Assembly: GCF_001858325.1 (NCBI RefSeq)
Contig: NZ_MBPP01000021.1
Coordinates: 1 to 64,000 of the forward strand
Direction: 5' to 3'
Length of the DNA stretch: 64,000 nucleotides
Source of the DNA: Marinobacter sp. AC-23
GTDB lineage: Bacteria > Pseudomonadota > Gammaproteobacteria > Pseudomonadales > Oleiphilaceae
Shown here one piece after another: positions 28,902 through 39,710 of the stretch (positions are counted from its first letter, which is position 1; each line of letters starts with the position of its first letter). Under the pieces are notes generated by a model. It saw only the letters and a program-made list of their open reading frames with translations, made no database searches and had not been told where the DNA came from. The position numbers and the translations under genes are program-made.

Positions 28902-29049
28902 ACTATGTGGGAGCGAAACCACCAAAACCTATTTATTTTTGATCTGGGCTAGTGTAGACTTCGCTCCCGCTAAGCCACTGAGATTCCTCTTTAAGTCTCC
29001 TTGGTACTAGCCATCAAAGCTAGGCTTTGAAAAGGCAAAATTAGCAAAT

Positions 29050-29126
<77 letters not shown>

Positions 29127-29139
29127 TATTTCAACATTT

Positions 29140-29170
29140 AAGCTCGGTGCCGCAAGGTCCGAGCTTTTTT
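29140..29170 (+). terminator. Terminator of tRNA-Pro
   Basis: AAGCTCGG (29140-29147) and CCGAGCTT (29159-29166) form an 8-bp stem, followed by TTTT, 13 bases after the tRNA. Confidence 0.88.
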
Positions 29171-29195
29171 GTTTCTGGAAAACAGACGTCACCTG

Positions 29196-29330
29196 TTACA
29201 GGCTGTTTTTTTGACGCCGCCTTTCAACGTAATGCGCCACCACCGTGATCTGCAGATCAGTCAGAGAGCCATCTAACGCAGGCATGATGCCAACACCGCC
29301 ACTTACGGCGTTAGCTACCCGAGTTACCCA
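29196..29330 (-). pseudogene. Remnant of a class I cytochrome c C-terminus
   Basis: About 44 codons, bounded upstream by a TAG, read VTRVANAVSGGVGIMPALDG then SLTDLQITVVAHYVERRR up to a stop at 29196-29198. The M-P-A-x-x-G-x-L-[ST]-D-x-x-I-x-x-V-x-x-Y-V pattern is that of the last helix and axial-methionine region of c-type cytochromes. No CXXCH can be found upstream, so this is a decayed or truncated gene, perhaps left by a recombination next to the tRNA. The rest of the gap 29331-29495 holds nothing I can support. Confidence 0.4.
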
Positions 29331-29495
29331 AATCTAAAAGTGACTCAGGTAGATTCGAGGTTTAACTCTCAGATTGTGGGCATCACATCGGTTGGCCCGA
29401 CCTCCTGCACCGACCACAACAAACGTGAGCGCCATGAATCGACCAGCGTGGTAGGCTCATAGGCGAGGTGACCTTACATCACAAAGGGATTACAC

Positions 29496-30584
29496 ATGAT
29501 TTTCGGAATCGCATGGTTCTCGATGATGTGGTTTGGCCTGATGACAGTCGCGCTGGCAGCCACCGTGATATTTGTACTGCGTCGAAAACGCGAGGCCGGG
29601 AGTAAAAACAAAGCGGCCACCCGTCAGCCACAAAACGAAGCTCGCCAGCAAGTGCTTGAAACAATAAAAGGGATGCACGCCGCGGCCGAAGGCCTCCGTG
29701 GCCGGGCTCGTGTGAAGGCTCTGCGGGGCTACATGGATAGCATGAATGACGGTCTAGAGTACGTCTCGGAAATTCGCCCCTCTGCAAACGGCGCCCCCAA
29801 AGGGGAATGGGTGATTGCACCGGGCTCAGAACCCGATCGCCGGATTCTCTACATTCACGGTGGTTCCTGGATCGCCGGCAGCCCCAAAAGTCATCGCGCT
29901 ATCACTGACCGGTTGTCGAGGCTGGCCAACGCCTGTGTGTTCGCCATTGATTACCGGCTAATGCCCGAAAACCGCTATCTGGATGGCATTATTGACTGCC
30001 AGCGGGCTTACCTCTGGATGCTTGAGAACGGCCCAGATGGAAAGGCACCGGCCAAATTTGTGGTGATCGCCGGGGACTCCGCTGGCGGCAGCCACACCTT
30101 AGGGCTGATTGCCTGGGTACGGGACCAAGGGCTGCAGCCACCAACTGCCGCTATTGCCCTGTCGCCCTCTACTGAACTCATGCTCACATCTCTGGGCAGG
30201 CGATCTAACCTCAACACCGATGTCATGCTAGGACCAACCATTGAGAAACTGGCGCGCATACCCCTACCGCTACTGTGGTGGGGGACGGTTTTGGGTATGC
30301 GAGTATTGCCCACCAGTAAAATGGCATCTCCGCTGCGAGGAGACCTCCATAATCTCCCTCCAACACTCATTCACGCCAGTGAATCGGAGCTACTGCTGGA
30401 AAACGCCCAAAGGTACGTTGCAAAAGCCCAGGCAGCTGGCTCACCGGTAGAAATGGAAACCTGGCCCGACATGGTTCATGTGTGGCACCTTTTTACGCCC
30501 CTGTTACCAGAGGCGGAAGAAGCGTTCGAGCATATCGGAGAATTTTTGGCCCGGGCAGAACATCACATTTCTTCATGCACCTGA
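29496..30584 (+). CDS. Alpha/beta hydrolase, hormone-sensitive-lipase type
   Basis: 362-residue esterase or lipase. An N-terminal hydrophobic helix (about residues 3-30) suggests membrane anchoring, followed by a basic linker. The oxyanion motif YIHGGSWIAGSP lies near residue 125 and the nucleophile motif VIAGDSAGGSHTL near residue 190. The charge-relay histidine is likely in MVHVWHLFTPLLPE near residue 330. Hydrolysis of short-chain esters is the family norm, but the substrate is unknown. AAGGGA precedes the ATG. The 3' end overlaps the convergent channel gene by 22 bp. It stands apart from the tRNA region. Confidence 0.88.
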   Translation: MIFGIAWFSMMWFGLMTVALAATVIFVLRRKREAGSKNKAATRQPQNEARQQVLETIKGMHAAAEGLRGRARVKALRGYMDSMNDGLEYVSEIRPSANGAPKGEWVIAPGSEPDRRILYIHGGSWIAGSPKSHRAITDRLSRLANACVFAIDYRLMPENRYLDGIIDCQRAYLWMLENGPDGKAPAKFVVIAGDSAGGSHTLGLIAWVRDQGLQPPTAAIALSPSTELMLTSLGRRSNLNTDVMLGPTIEKLARIPLPLLWWGTVLGMRVLPTSKMASPLRGDLHNLPPTLIHASESELLLENAQRYVAKAQAAGSPVEMETWPDMVHVWHLFTPLLPEAEEAFEHIGEFLARAEHHISSCT

Positions 30585-31495
30585 CCATAGGCTAGCATTG
30601 CGAACAAGCCGGTACCGCCGAGAATGTTGCCGAGAAGCACCGGTGAAATATGGTAGATCAAGCCGGTAAAGATATTCATTTCCCCATTGAGCACCAGAGT
30701 GAAAATTTCGTTTGACCCGGCAATCACATGGGTAAAATCACCCGCCGCGATCAGCCAGGTAAACATCACAATTACCAGTACTTCGGATCCCTTCGCCGAA
30801 GGCAACATCCACACCATTGCCGCTATGAAAAAGCCTGAGGGAATACCACGCAAAAACGTCTCAGCCGGGGTCAGCTCCGCCAAGTGGCGTGATATCTCGA
30901 GGATAGCTGTGAGAGTCTCGACGGGAAAAATACTGCCGTGGACGCCGATGGCGGCGGTTAAAAACGTACCAACAAGATTGGCCACGAGTACAAGACCCCA
31001 TAGGCGCGCGGCGCAATAGAACCGATTGCGCGTCGGGTCGGCTAAAACCGGCAGCACAACTGTAATGGTATTCTCGGTGAACAATTGAAGCCGGCACAGG
31101 ATGACCAGGACAAACCCGAACGAATACCCCAGGCTTTCAATCAACGTTAAGTAGGGGTGAGTCGAACCAAGATTAGATCGGATAACTCCCTCTACAAGAA
31201 CCGAGGACGAAATCCCGACGCCCGCCGCCACACCCGACCACCAGAGCGAGACTTTCGGGCGGTGAAGCTCATCTTCGCCCTCGCGCAGGATAATAGAATA
31301 AACAGTCAGCGGCGATAGGTTGCCATGCTCGGCAACGGAATTACGTTCTTTCGTAGTCAGTGACTTCTCGCTCGACGTCGGTGTCTGTTCGCGGGATTCC
31401 CGATCCTGAACCTTAGCGCGAGTCTCTTGTTCGTCTGCGGCCTCCTTAGCTTGCTTCTCGGAGGAGGTATTCCGATTGTTTTCCTCGTCACGCAT
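30563..31495 (-). CDS. Formate/nitrite transporter (FNT) family protein, YfdC-like
   Basis: 310 residues. The first 70 or so residues are strongly charged and look disordered, with Glu/Lys/Arg/Gln-rich sequence. The rest holds six membrane helices of the FNT fold (VSLWWSGVAAGVGISSSVLV, LFTENTITVVLPVL and WLIAAGDFTHVIAGSNEIF among them). It resembles the YfdC subgroup rather than FocA/NirC, so formate or nitrite should not be assumed. AAGGAT precedes the ATG. The dnaJ-like gene ends 41 bp upstream on the same strand, so they are probably cotranscribed. The tail overlaps the hydrolase gene by 22 bp. Confidence 0.82.
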   Translation of the reverse strand: MRDEENNRNTSSEKQAKEAADEQETRAKVQDRESREQTPTSSEKSLTTKERNSVAEHGNLSPLTVYSIILREGEDELHRPKVSLWWSGVAAGVGISSSVLVEGVIRSNLGSTHPYLTLIESLGYSFGFVLVILCRLQLFTENTITVVLPVLADPTRNRFYCAARLWGLVLVANLVGTFLTAAIGVHGSIFPVETLTAILEISRHLAELTPAETFLRGIPSGFFIAAMVWMLPSAKGSEVLVIVMFTWLIAAGDFTHVIAGSNEIFTLVLNGEMNIFTGLIYHISPVLLGNILGGTGLFAMLAYGQVHEEM

Positions 31496-31536
31496 TTTGC
31501 TATCCTTTGGCGATCCAGAATATACCCTAAAGCGTC

Positions 31537-32265
31537 TCAGCTCATCAGTTGCTCTTTGGCTTCATTCACACGGGCGGCAAGGTAGTTACTCCCGCCATGG
31601 TCCGGGTGTATCTTTTGCATCACCCTACGATGAGCTTGAACAATCTCATCGCGGCTGGCACCAGCTTCTAGCCCGAGGATATCCAAAGCTTCGCGGTCGG
31701 TCAGAGATCCGCCATGGCCCGGATTTTTACGCTCACTACTCTCCTCGCTGTCATCACCAGCTGGGTCGTCAGTGCGCCAGGAATCTCCAAAGCGGCGATC
31801 TAAATAGGTTTCCAAGAGCCGCGCGGAATCTTCGTCATGGGCCCGACAGTATTGCAATAACTCAATGAATTCACTCTCGCCAAGATCCGCCAAGCCTCGT
31901 CCGGCCATAGGGCCTTTCAGTACATCTCCACTCATCGTTTCAGAATCGTGATCCAGCGTCATACTGAGAATATCACTGGATACATGAGATTGGTTGCCCT
32001 GCTTCACGGTTGCCTCATCCCCTCCTGAGCCCGGCATCCGACCCGATAGCAAAGATGGCAGCACACGGCGCAACAAGGGGAAAAGAAACACAAGCAAGGC
32101 AAACACCAGGCTCAAACGCCCGGTAATGGCCAGAAGAACCAATATCAAAATACCGGCTATCAACGCCAGTTTGAGAATAGCCGGTTTTCGTTGGCTGGGT
32201 GGCTGGCTACGTAACCAGACCCAAGCTATAGCCGTCATTACGACAACCAGAAGTGTTAGTGGCAC
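31537..32265 (-). CDS. Membrane-anchored DnaJ-domain protein
   Basis: 242 residues. Two hydrophobic N-terminal helices (about residues 1-18 and 30-70, the second region possibly a hairpin) are followed by an acidic linker and a C-terminal J domain. The J domain (about residues 180-242) reads REALDILGLEAGASRDEIV, with the essential HPD in KIHPDHGGSNYLAA. The arrangement resembles TIM14/DjlA-like co-chaperones that stimulate DnaK at the membrane. Start GTG, with GGAG seven bases upstream. Neighbours are a VWA-like protein and an FNT channel. What is folded or remodelled is unknown. Confidence 0.85.
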   Translation of the reverse strand: MPLTLLVVVMTAIAWVWLRSQPPSQRKPAILKLALIAGILILVLLAITGRLSLVFALLVFLFPLLRRVLPSLLSGRMPGSGGDEATVKQGNQSHVSSDILSMTLDHDSETMSGDVLKGPMAGRGLADLGESEFIELLQYCRAHDEDSARLLETYLDRRFGDSWRTDDPAGDDSEESSERKNPGHGGSLTDREALDILGLEAGASRDEIVQAHRRVMQKIHPDHGGSNYLAARVNEAKEQLMS

Positions 32266-32311
32266 TCAGATACTCCGGGCCGATTGGCCCACTGGTTGAT
32301 TGACATAAGCG

Positions 32312-33007
32312 CTACCTGATCTGTTGAGACAAACGCTTAACCTCCGGCGAGCTGCCACTCGAATAGTCCTGCAGGGCTTTGACTCCCCCGGAAGCATAGA
32401 CCGCTACAGCGGCCATAAGATCCTTAAGTGCTTGGGGGCTGTTGCGATCAAAGGGTGCATAGGCGCCGCCCGACAGCTTACTTACCTGTTGGAATACCGC
32501 TTTTGCATGTGCATCGGCACCCTCGTGGAACATAAACACCGGGGTTTTCAACATGCCTAACTCCCCGGCAATATGGCAAAGTTCATCCACAGACTCCTCA
32601 CAACAATCCCCGATAAACACCACGGCCTTGACGGCTTTTGCGCGGGTTTCGCTCCTGGCGTGTGTTAACACCTTGCTAATCTGAGTACGTCCGCCCAGAC
32701 ATGAAACGCCGTTCATCAAGTTAAGCAACTGCCCGGTCTTGCTGACGAAACCTGTGGCCTTGAACTCCCCAAAACCTCGGTAGTAGCATAGCTGGATAGC
32801 CAGGCCGCCCAAATCCTTGGTCGCCAGGAAAAGCTCACTTTGCAAGTGGCAAGCCTGATCCCACGTAGCACCCCGGCTGGCAGTGGCATCCAGAGCAAAA
32901 ATCAGCCGCCCCTGCTCACCGCTCGCTTTGGGAAGTTTGCGAACCTGGTGGATAAACTGGTCGATCGACTGTTTATCGGATTTAGTACGGAGCTCTTTGT
33001 CGGACAT
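32312..33007 (-). CDS. VWA-like domain protein of unknown function
   Basis: About 231 residues. It has a von Willebrand A-like fold: IFALDATASRGATWDQAC near residue 36 is a DxTxS variant of the metal-ion MIDAS motif, and AVVFIGDCCEESVDELC lies near residue 130. The end is KALQDYSSGSSPEV. Similar proteins are usually called hypothetical. A TTG twelve bases upstream is an alternative start, and the ATG at 33007 is preferred. Same-strand neighbours are the DnaJ-like gene (46 bp downstream) and the NAD(P)-binding gene (107 bp upstream), so the operon is likely DnaJ-FNT with this gene. Confidence 0.65.
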   Translation of the reverse strand: MSDKELRTKSDKQSIDQFIHQVRKLPKASGEQGRLIFALDATASRGATWDQACHLQSELFLATKDLGGLAIQLCYYRGFGEFKATGFVSKTGQLLNLMNGVSCLGGRTQISKVLTHARSETRAKAVKAVVFIGDCCEESVDELCHIAGELGMLKTPVFMFHEGADAHAKAVFQQVSKLSGGAYAPFDRNSPQALKDLMAAVAVYASGGVKALQDYSSGSSPEVKRLSQQIR

Positions 33008-33113
33008 GTGCTTTTGCAAACCGCCTCGTTCGGCTAATGACTACCTCAAGCTTAGGGGAAAGGCTGAGCAATTCACAGGCCCGGTGGCGACACAGGCTCA
33101 GACCTCGATAGCG

Positions 33114-33752
33114 TTACAGTTTTGCCAGTGCCTCATTCGCTGGGGTATCACCAGATACCACATAAAAAACCCGGTCAGAGGTGGTATTCGCCTCCAGCGC
33201 GGCCAACAGAACGCGAGCAACATCCTGCCGTGGAATTTTGCCCCCGCCTTGCTGCTCTGCACTGACAGAGATCTTGCCCGTGCCCTCATCGCTAGTGAGC
33301 TGACCCGGCCGAACAATGGTGTAGTGCAGACCGCTCTTTTTCAGATGCTCATCGGCGTTGTGCTTTGCTTGAAGGTAATGGCGAAGTTTTTCAGGGCCAT
33401 TACCTGGCTCCTCGGCACCTATACTGCTCACCATGATAAAGTGCTTTACGCCGGTGGCCTTGGCGCTATCAATCAGCCGGATGGCGCCATCCTGATCTAC
33501 ACTAATGGTTTTGTCCGGCCCGATATGCGGGCCTGAGCCAGCGGTGAAGATGACCGTATCACAGCCTCTCATAGCCTCGCTGCAATCCTTTTCCAGATCC
33601 CCCAGCACGGTCTCAGTGGCGCCCAGTTGTTGCAATTCAGGACCCTGTTCCAAGTGCCGGACAAGAGCACGGGCTTCATGATCACTGTTTGCCATTTCCC
33701 GCAACAAATGTTGCCCTATCTGCCCGTTGGCTCCTGCAATGAATACATGCAT
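33114..33752 (-). CDS. NAD(P)-binding atypical SDR (NmrA/YwnB-like)
   Basis: 212-residue Rossmann protein. The coenzyme-binding glycine motif is FIAGANGQIGQHLL at the N-terminus (GxxGxxG). A DTVIFTAGSG stretch lies near residue 70, and KHFIMVSSIGAEEP near residue 105 holds the Ser normally at the active site. HYTIVRPGQLTSDEG near residue 150 is typical of atypical SDRs of the SDR_a5 group. Function likely oxidoreductase or NADPH sensor, but unproven. The ATG start aligns with the Rossmann strand. No operon partner upstream: the aldehyde dehydrogenase diverges 176 bp away. Confidence 0.82.
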   Translation of the reverse strand: MHVFIAGANGQIGQHLLREMANSDHEARALVRHLEQGPELQQLGATETVLGDLEKDCSEAMRGCDTVIFTAGSGPHIGPDKTISVDQDGAIRLIDSAKATGVKHFIMVSSIGAEEPGNGPEKLRHYLQAKHNADEHLKKSGLHYTIVRPGQLTSDEGTGKISVSAEQQGGGKIPRQDVARVLLAALEANTTSDRVFYVVSGDTPANEALAKL

Positions 33753-33928
33753 GGCGATTCTCCTGGTTGGCTATTCTTGATGGCTACCTTTGATAGATCA
33801 GTGCAACACTCGCTCAATTCAACCCGCACCCACACTTTATATGAAATAACTTCACGGATTCGCCTGCCCAGACGCAACACCCCATCAATCTGTTACCATA
33901 ATCCAAATTTCCAACCAAGAGCTGAATC

Positions 33929-35362
33929 ATGATGGATGCAACCAAGTTTTACATTGATGGAAAATGGGTCACGCCTGACGGATCCCAGCGCCTGGAAGTG
34001 ATCAACCCTTCTGATGAAAAAGGGTTTTCCACGATTACTCTGGGTACGCAAGCTGATACAGATAACGCTGTCAGTGCTGCAAAGAAAGCTCTCCCTGCTT
34101 GGGCGGCTTCTACCAAAGAACAACGTATTGAGCTGCTGGAGCGCCTGTTCGAAACCTACAAGGCGCGCGCGGAAGAAATGGCGCAAACCATCAGCCAGGA
34201 AATGGGCGCGCCCATTGATCTTGCAAGAAGCGCACAGGTTGGCGCCGGTGCAGCCCATTTGAAAAATACCATCCGTGCTTTGAAGTCTTTTAGCTTTGAA
34301 CACCCCCTTGGTGATCACGCACCGGATAACATCATTCTGCACGAGCCAGTAGGTGTCTGCGCGTTGATCACACCCTGGAACTGGCCGATGAACCAGGTGA
34401 TGTTGAAAGTAGCACCAGCGCTGGCCGCAGGCTGCACAATAGTCCTGAAACCATCTGAGATATCGCCTCTGTCGGCCATGCTTCTTACTGAGATGATAGA
34501 CAGCTCAGGCTTCCCGGAAGGCGTTTTCAACCTGGTTAACGGAGATGGCGCGGGTGTTGGCTCGCAACTCTCCAAGCATCCAGATATTGACCTGGTGAGT
34601 TTTACCGGCTCTACCCGTGCCGGCAAAGCGATCACACTTGCAGCCGCCGATACCATGAAGCGAGTGGGTCTGGAGCTAGGCGGCAAAGGCGCCAATATCA
34701 TTTTTGCGGATGCCGATGAAAAAGCGGTGACTCGTGGTGTACGCCACTGCTTTGCTAACTCAGGCCAGTCTTGCAACGCACCCACGCGAATGCTGGTGGA
34801 AAAGTCTGTATACAAGCAGGCCGTTGAAACTGCCGCGATGATTGCCAGCAAAACTGATGTGGGCCATGCAGGCACAGAGGGCCGACATATCGGGCCAGTG
34901 GTCTCCGAACAACAGTTTGTGAAGGTTCAGGCGCTGATTAAGCAGGGCATAGAAGAAGGTGCCACGTTGGTTGCCGGCGGCGAAGGGCGGCCGGAAGGTT
35001 TTGAAACAGGTTATTTCGTAAAGCCGACGGTTTTTTCAGATGTCGCTCCTGGAATGACAATCTGGAGTGAAGAGATTTTTGGCCCAGTCTTGGTCATCAC
35101 ACCTTTTGAAACCGAAGAAGAGGCTATAGAGCTGGCTAACGACACCCTCTATGGGCTTACCAACTACATCCAGACCTCTGATAAAGACAGGGCTCGCAGG
35201 CTCGCCAGGCAAGTCAGGTCCGGCATGGTGGAGGTCAACGGTAAATCCGGATCGGCCGGCTTCCCATTCGGCGGCATGAAACAGTCTGGCAATGGCAGCC
35301 GGGAAGGTGGCGTCTGGGGCCTGGAAGAGTTCCTGGAAGTTAAATCGGTCACTGACTGGTAA
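33929..35362 (+). CDS. Aldehyde dehydrogenase family protein
   Basis: 477-residue NAD(P)-dependent dehydrogenase that oxidises aldehydes to acids. Motifs: YIDGKWVTPDG at the N-terminus, PWNWPMNQVMLKVAPALAAG near residue 150, the catalytic glutamate in GLELGGKGANIIF near residue 250, the catalytic cysteine in NSGQSCNAPTRM near residue 285, and EEIFGPVLVI near residue 385. Two ATG codons open the frame; the first is used. Substrate cannot be read. It is divergent from the atypical SDR gene and ends at a strong shared terminator. Aldehyde products of alkane or alcohol oxidation are plausible in this genus. Confidence 0.92.
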   Translation: MMDATKFYIDGKWVTPDGSQRLEVINPSDEKGFSTITLGTQADTDNAVSAAKKALPAWAASTKEQRIELLERLFETYKARAEEMAQTISQEMGAPIDLARSAQVGAGAAHLKNTIRALKSFSFEHPLGDHAPDNIILHEPVGVCALITPWNWPMNQVMLKVAPALAAGCTIVLKPSEISPLSAMLLTEMIDSSGFPEGVFNLVNGDGAGVGSQLSKHPDIDLVSFTGSTRAGKAITLAAADTMKRVGLELGGKGANIIFADADEKAVTRGVRHCFANSGQSCNAPTRMLVEKSVYKQAVETAAMIASKTDVGHAGTEGRHIGPVVSEQQFVKVQALIKQGIEEGATLVAGGEGRPEGFETGYFVKPTVFSDVAPGMTIWSEEIFGPVLVITPFETEEEAIELANDTLYGLTNYIQTSDKDRARRLARQVRSGMVEVNGKSGSAGFPFGGMKQSGNGSREGGVWGLEEFLEVKSVTDW

Positions 35363-35416
35363 CCCTCTTACTCGCTGCAAGGTATACAAACCTTTAAAAA
35401 GCAACGAGTTAACCTA

Positions 35417-35465
35417 GACACAAAAAAGCCGAAGTGATGACGAATCACTTCGGCTTTTTTGTGTC
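35417..35465. terminator. Strong bidirectional terminator
   Basis: The 22-bp arm 35417-35438 is the perfect reverse complement of 35444-35465, with loop GACGA. A6 and T6 tracts are inside the arms. It serves both the aldehyde dehydrogenase (+) and the translation operon (-). Confidence 0.93.
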
Positions 35466-35477
35466 AGAAGGGGTTGT

Positions 35478-35843
35478 CTATTTTGCTGGCGCGTTAAGTA
35501 CGTCCAGAACCTCTTCCAGTTCGGTGATCATTTGCCGGATAAGCTGCTTGTACTGAGTGGTGTCATCTTTTACTTCATGGCTACTCAGCTTTTGCTTGGC
35601 GCCACCAATGGTATAACCCTGCTCGTAGAGCAAACTGCGTATCTGGCGGATGGTGATCACATCGGCACGCTGATAATAGCGGCGATTACCCCGGCGCTTA
35701 ACCGGCGATAGCTGCGAAAATTCCTGCTCCCAATAGCGCAGAACGTGAGCCTTTACCGCGCACAGTTCCGCTACCTCACCTATCGTGAAGTAGCGCTTCC
35801 CGGGAATAGCGGGGAGTTCGTTGTTATGACTGGGTTCCAACAT
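35478..35843 (-). CDS. MerR family transcriptional regulator
   Basis: 121-residue MerR-type protein. The winged helix-turn-helix is visible at residues 18-60 ([25 protein letters not shown], written here in part). The characteristic [19 protein letters not shown] follows, and then a short dimerisation helix with [17 protein letters not shown]. It lacks effector-binding cysteines, like the regulator that follows ihfA in Pseudomonas. The ATG lies inside the ihfA 3' end (20-bp overlap), so it is translated from the operon mRNA. Last gene before the terminator. Regulon unknown. Confidence 0.9.
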   Translation of the reverse strand: MLEPSHNNELPAIPGKRYFTIGEVAELCAVKAHVLRYWEQEFSQLSPVKRRGNRRYYQRADVITIRQIRSLLYEQGYTIGGAKQKLSSHEVKDDTTQYKQLIRQMITELEEVLDVLNAPAK

Positions 35844-36126
35844 ACGCTTCTACTTTCTGTTTCAGTTTCTGTCCCGGGCGAAACGTAACAACACGTCGTG
35901 CGCTTATCGGAATCTCTTCGCCAGTTTTTGGGTTTCTCCCCGGACGCTGCTTTTTATCACGCAGATCGAAGTTACCGAAACCCGACAGTTTTACTTGCTC
36001 GTTATGGCTGAGTGCGCCTCTGATCTCATCGAAGAAAGCTTCCACCATTTCCTTGGCTTCGCGTTTGTTCAAGCCCAATTCCTCGTACAAGCGCTCTGCC
36101 ATTTCCGCTTTCGTCAAAGCCGCCAT
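35824..36126 (-). CDS. ihfA: Integration host factor subunit alpha
   Basis: 100-residue DNA-bending protein that pairs with IHF-beta. [19 protein letters not shown] at the N-terminus, [14 protein letters not shown] near residue 45, and the beta-arm tip [12 protein letters not shown] near residue 65 are all as expected. The gene follows pheT by 3 bp (end of pheT 36130, ihfA ATG 36126), the conserved order pheS-pheT-ihfA. IHF assists site-specific recombination, replication and transcription. Confidence 0.97.
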   Translation of the reverse strand: MAALTKAEMAERLYEELGLNKREAKEMVEAFFDEIRGALSHNEQVKLSGFGNFDLRDKKQRPGRNPKTGEEIPISARRVVTFRPGQKLKQKVEAYVGTQS

Positions 36127-36129
36127 GTC

Positions 36130-38500
36130 TCAACTCCTTAGTGTTGCTCCCAGCTCATCTTTCAGTGCGTCGATAACACCGTTGAAGAGCGAATGCACTT
36201 CATCTTCGTTTAACGTACGCTCGGGATGCTGCCAGAACAGGCTGAGAGCCAAGCTCCGGTTGCCCTCGCCCAAGCTCTCCCCTTCATATACATCAAACGC
36301 GCGCAACGCTGTCAGGCGCTCACCGGCGTGTTTTCGGGTTACACGCTCTACGTCGGAAAACGCGACCTCGCCACCAATAATAATAGCCAAATCCCGACGA
36401 ACTTCCGGGAATTTCGAAATTTCTTTGAAATTAGGCACATATCCAGTAACGATCGAATTCAAGGATAGCTCAAACATCAGGATGGTGCCATTAAGTTCAA
36501 GATTTTTCTGCACTTGTGGGTGCAGCGTACCTAGCCACCCCACATGCTCACCATCCCGCAGGAGTTCGGCTGTCTGGCCGGGGTGCAGCGCCGGATGCCG
36601 GCTGCCAACAAACCCGATTTCAATACCCAGCAAGCTGAACAAGCCTTCTAACTCACCTTTTACATCAAAGAAATCGGCCGTTCTGCGACCGTTTACCCAG
36701 TTTTCAGGATATTGTGAACCAACAACCACGCCTGCCAACATGGGCTGCTGGTCGATACGCTGGTCGTCCTGCAGAAAGCGCAAACCTGTTTCGAACAGGC
36801 GGATGCGCGGCTGCTGTCGATTCTGGTTATGAGCGACTGTTTTCAGCAAGCCACTCCAGAGATTTGTGCGCATGACTGACAGATCCGACGAAATGGGGTT
36901 CGCCAAGGCTATGCCTTCACGCTCTGGTCGATCTGAGCCTGCACCTTCGGATCCACAAAGCTGTAGGTGATCGCCTCCTGGTAGCCGTGAGACACAAAAT
37001 AATTCTGTATAGCCGACAACGGGCGAGTCGCCTCGTCATTTAGCCGAAGGCCCAAGGAGCCCGTTGGCTCAGTAACCGGCAGATTGTTGTAGCCGTAAAT
37101 ACGCCCCACCTCTTCGATCAAGTCTTCTTCGATCGAAATGTCCGGCCGAAAACTGGGCACAAGGATACGCCAGCCATCCTTCAACAGCTTATCAACGCGC
37201 AAACCAAGGCGGGTCAGGATTTCCTCAACGGTAGTACGGTCAATTTCCAGGCCTAACACATCCGCCAAGCGCTTTGCCCGCAAATCAATTACTCGGGGTT
37301 TTGGCAAATGCTCTGCACTGGAGACTTCAATTATCTCGCCAGGCTCACCACCTACTATGTCCATCAATAATTTTGTAGCGCGTTCCATGGCATCGCGAGC
37401 AAGCTCGTAATCCACGCCACGCTCAAAACGATGGGACGCATCTGTGTGCAGGCCATAGTGGCGGGCCTTACCCGCGAGAGAGATCGGCTCAAAATAAGCA
37501 GACTCAAGCACCAGGTCACGGGTTTTTGCGCTAACGCCCGAGTGCTCACCACCCATAATGCCCGCAATGGCAATGGCCTTCTCATGATCGGCAATCACCA
37601 GGGTCTTTTGGGTCAGCTCAACTTCCTGGCCATCCAATAGCACCAGCTTTTCCGCTGGCTTGGCCATGCGTACGACAATACCGGTATTTATCTCATCACG
37701 ATCAAACGCATGCAGAGGCTGGCCCTGCTCCAGCATCACGTAGTTGGTAACATCCACCGCCGCATCAATTGAGCGCACACCTGCACGGCGGAGCTTCTCC
37801 CGCATCCACAGAGGTGTTTCTACCTGAAGATTCACGTTGCGAAGAATCCGCCCCAAGTAGCGCGGGCAAGCTTCTGGTGCATCCACGCGAATATTAGGTA
37901 CTTCTGAGTGCACAGCTTCAATAGGATTGATCTGCGGTGCTTCTGGAACCAAGCTGTTTAGCACGCCCACTTCTCGCGCAATCCCTTTAATAGAGAGGCA
38001 GTCGCTGCGGTTGGGGGTCAGGTCCACATCTATGGCCACATCGTTCAGCTTGAGGTAATCGCTCAACGCTGAGCCGACCGGTGCATCGGATGGCAGCTCC
38101 ATCAAGCTTCATGGCTTTCAGACAAACCCAATTCGGATTCAGAACACAGCATCCCTTCTGAAGGCTGGCCGCGCAGCTTGGCTTTGCGAATTTTGAAATC
38201 GCCGGGCAATACTGCGCCAATCACCGCAAAAGGCACTTTCAAGCCTTGGCGTACGTTGGGCGCACCACACACAACCTGCACAACCTGGCTGCCGTCATTC
38301 ACCTGACATACACGGAGCTTGTCCGCGTCTGGATGAGGTTCAACCGATTGAACCTCCCCAACGACCACACCCTGAAACTTGCCGGCCACGGGCTCGAAGC
38401 CATCAACTTCCAGCCCTGCCATCGTAATCTGATCCATCAACTCCTGAGAGCTGATGTCCGGGTTAACCCATTCGCGCAACCACTGCTCACTGAATTTCAT
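36130..38500 (-). CDS. pheT: Phenylalanyl-tRNA synthetase beta subunit (two apparent frameshifts)
   Basis: Partner of PheS in the alpha2-beta2 enzyme that charges tRNA-Phe; this subunit carries editing and tRNA-binding domains. N-terminal EMAP-like domain ([15 protein letters not shown] near residue 55), B5 and B3/4 regions, and the anticodon-binding C-terminus ([19 protein letters not shown]). Break 1 at about 38107: SESHEA-stop, where SESHEGLMELP is expected. Break 2 at about 36926: IDQSVKA-stop, where [13 protein letters not shown] is expected. Each is mended by one base in a GG or CCC context, giving 790 residues. Both breaks would be lethal if real, so they are most probably sequencing errors. 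Confidence 0.95.
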
Positions 38501-38559
38501 GGTTATTGCCTTGTCCTGATGCGGTTTCGACTGTTGATTTGGATGCCGTAAACGTTGTG

Positions 38560-39587
<1,028 letters not shown>

Positions 39588-39611
39588 TCAAAATTGAAAT
39601 CTTTAAACAAA

Positions 39612-39641
39612 AATAGGGGAAGAGCGTGCCCTTCCCCTATT
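39612..39641 (-). terminator. Attenuator-like hairpin between rplT and pheS
   Basis: AATAGGGGAA (39612-39621) and TTCCCCTATT (39632-39641) form a perfect 10-bp stem. On the minus strand it is followed by TTTTTG, as in a terminator. In E. coli pheST is controlled by attenuation at this position through the pheM leader peptide. I see no Phe-rich leader here. A smaller stem, ATCGATT/AATCGAT, lies upstream at 39679-39695. Confidence 0.6.
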
Positions 39642-39710
39642 AAACAATGCCTGTTGCTTTATCAACAACTGGCACCGGATCGATTCGTAATCGATGAAAG
39701 AGCTAAGCGA

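Noticed and set aside
36900..36910. Reading the pheT remnants as three separate genes
   Set aside because: Each piece continues the PheT alignment across the stop, and a full subunit of normal length results from restoring two bases.
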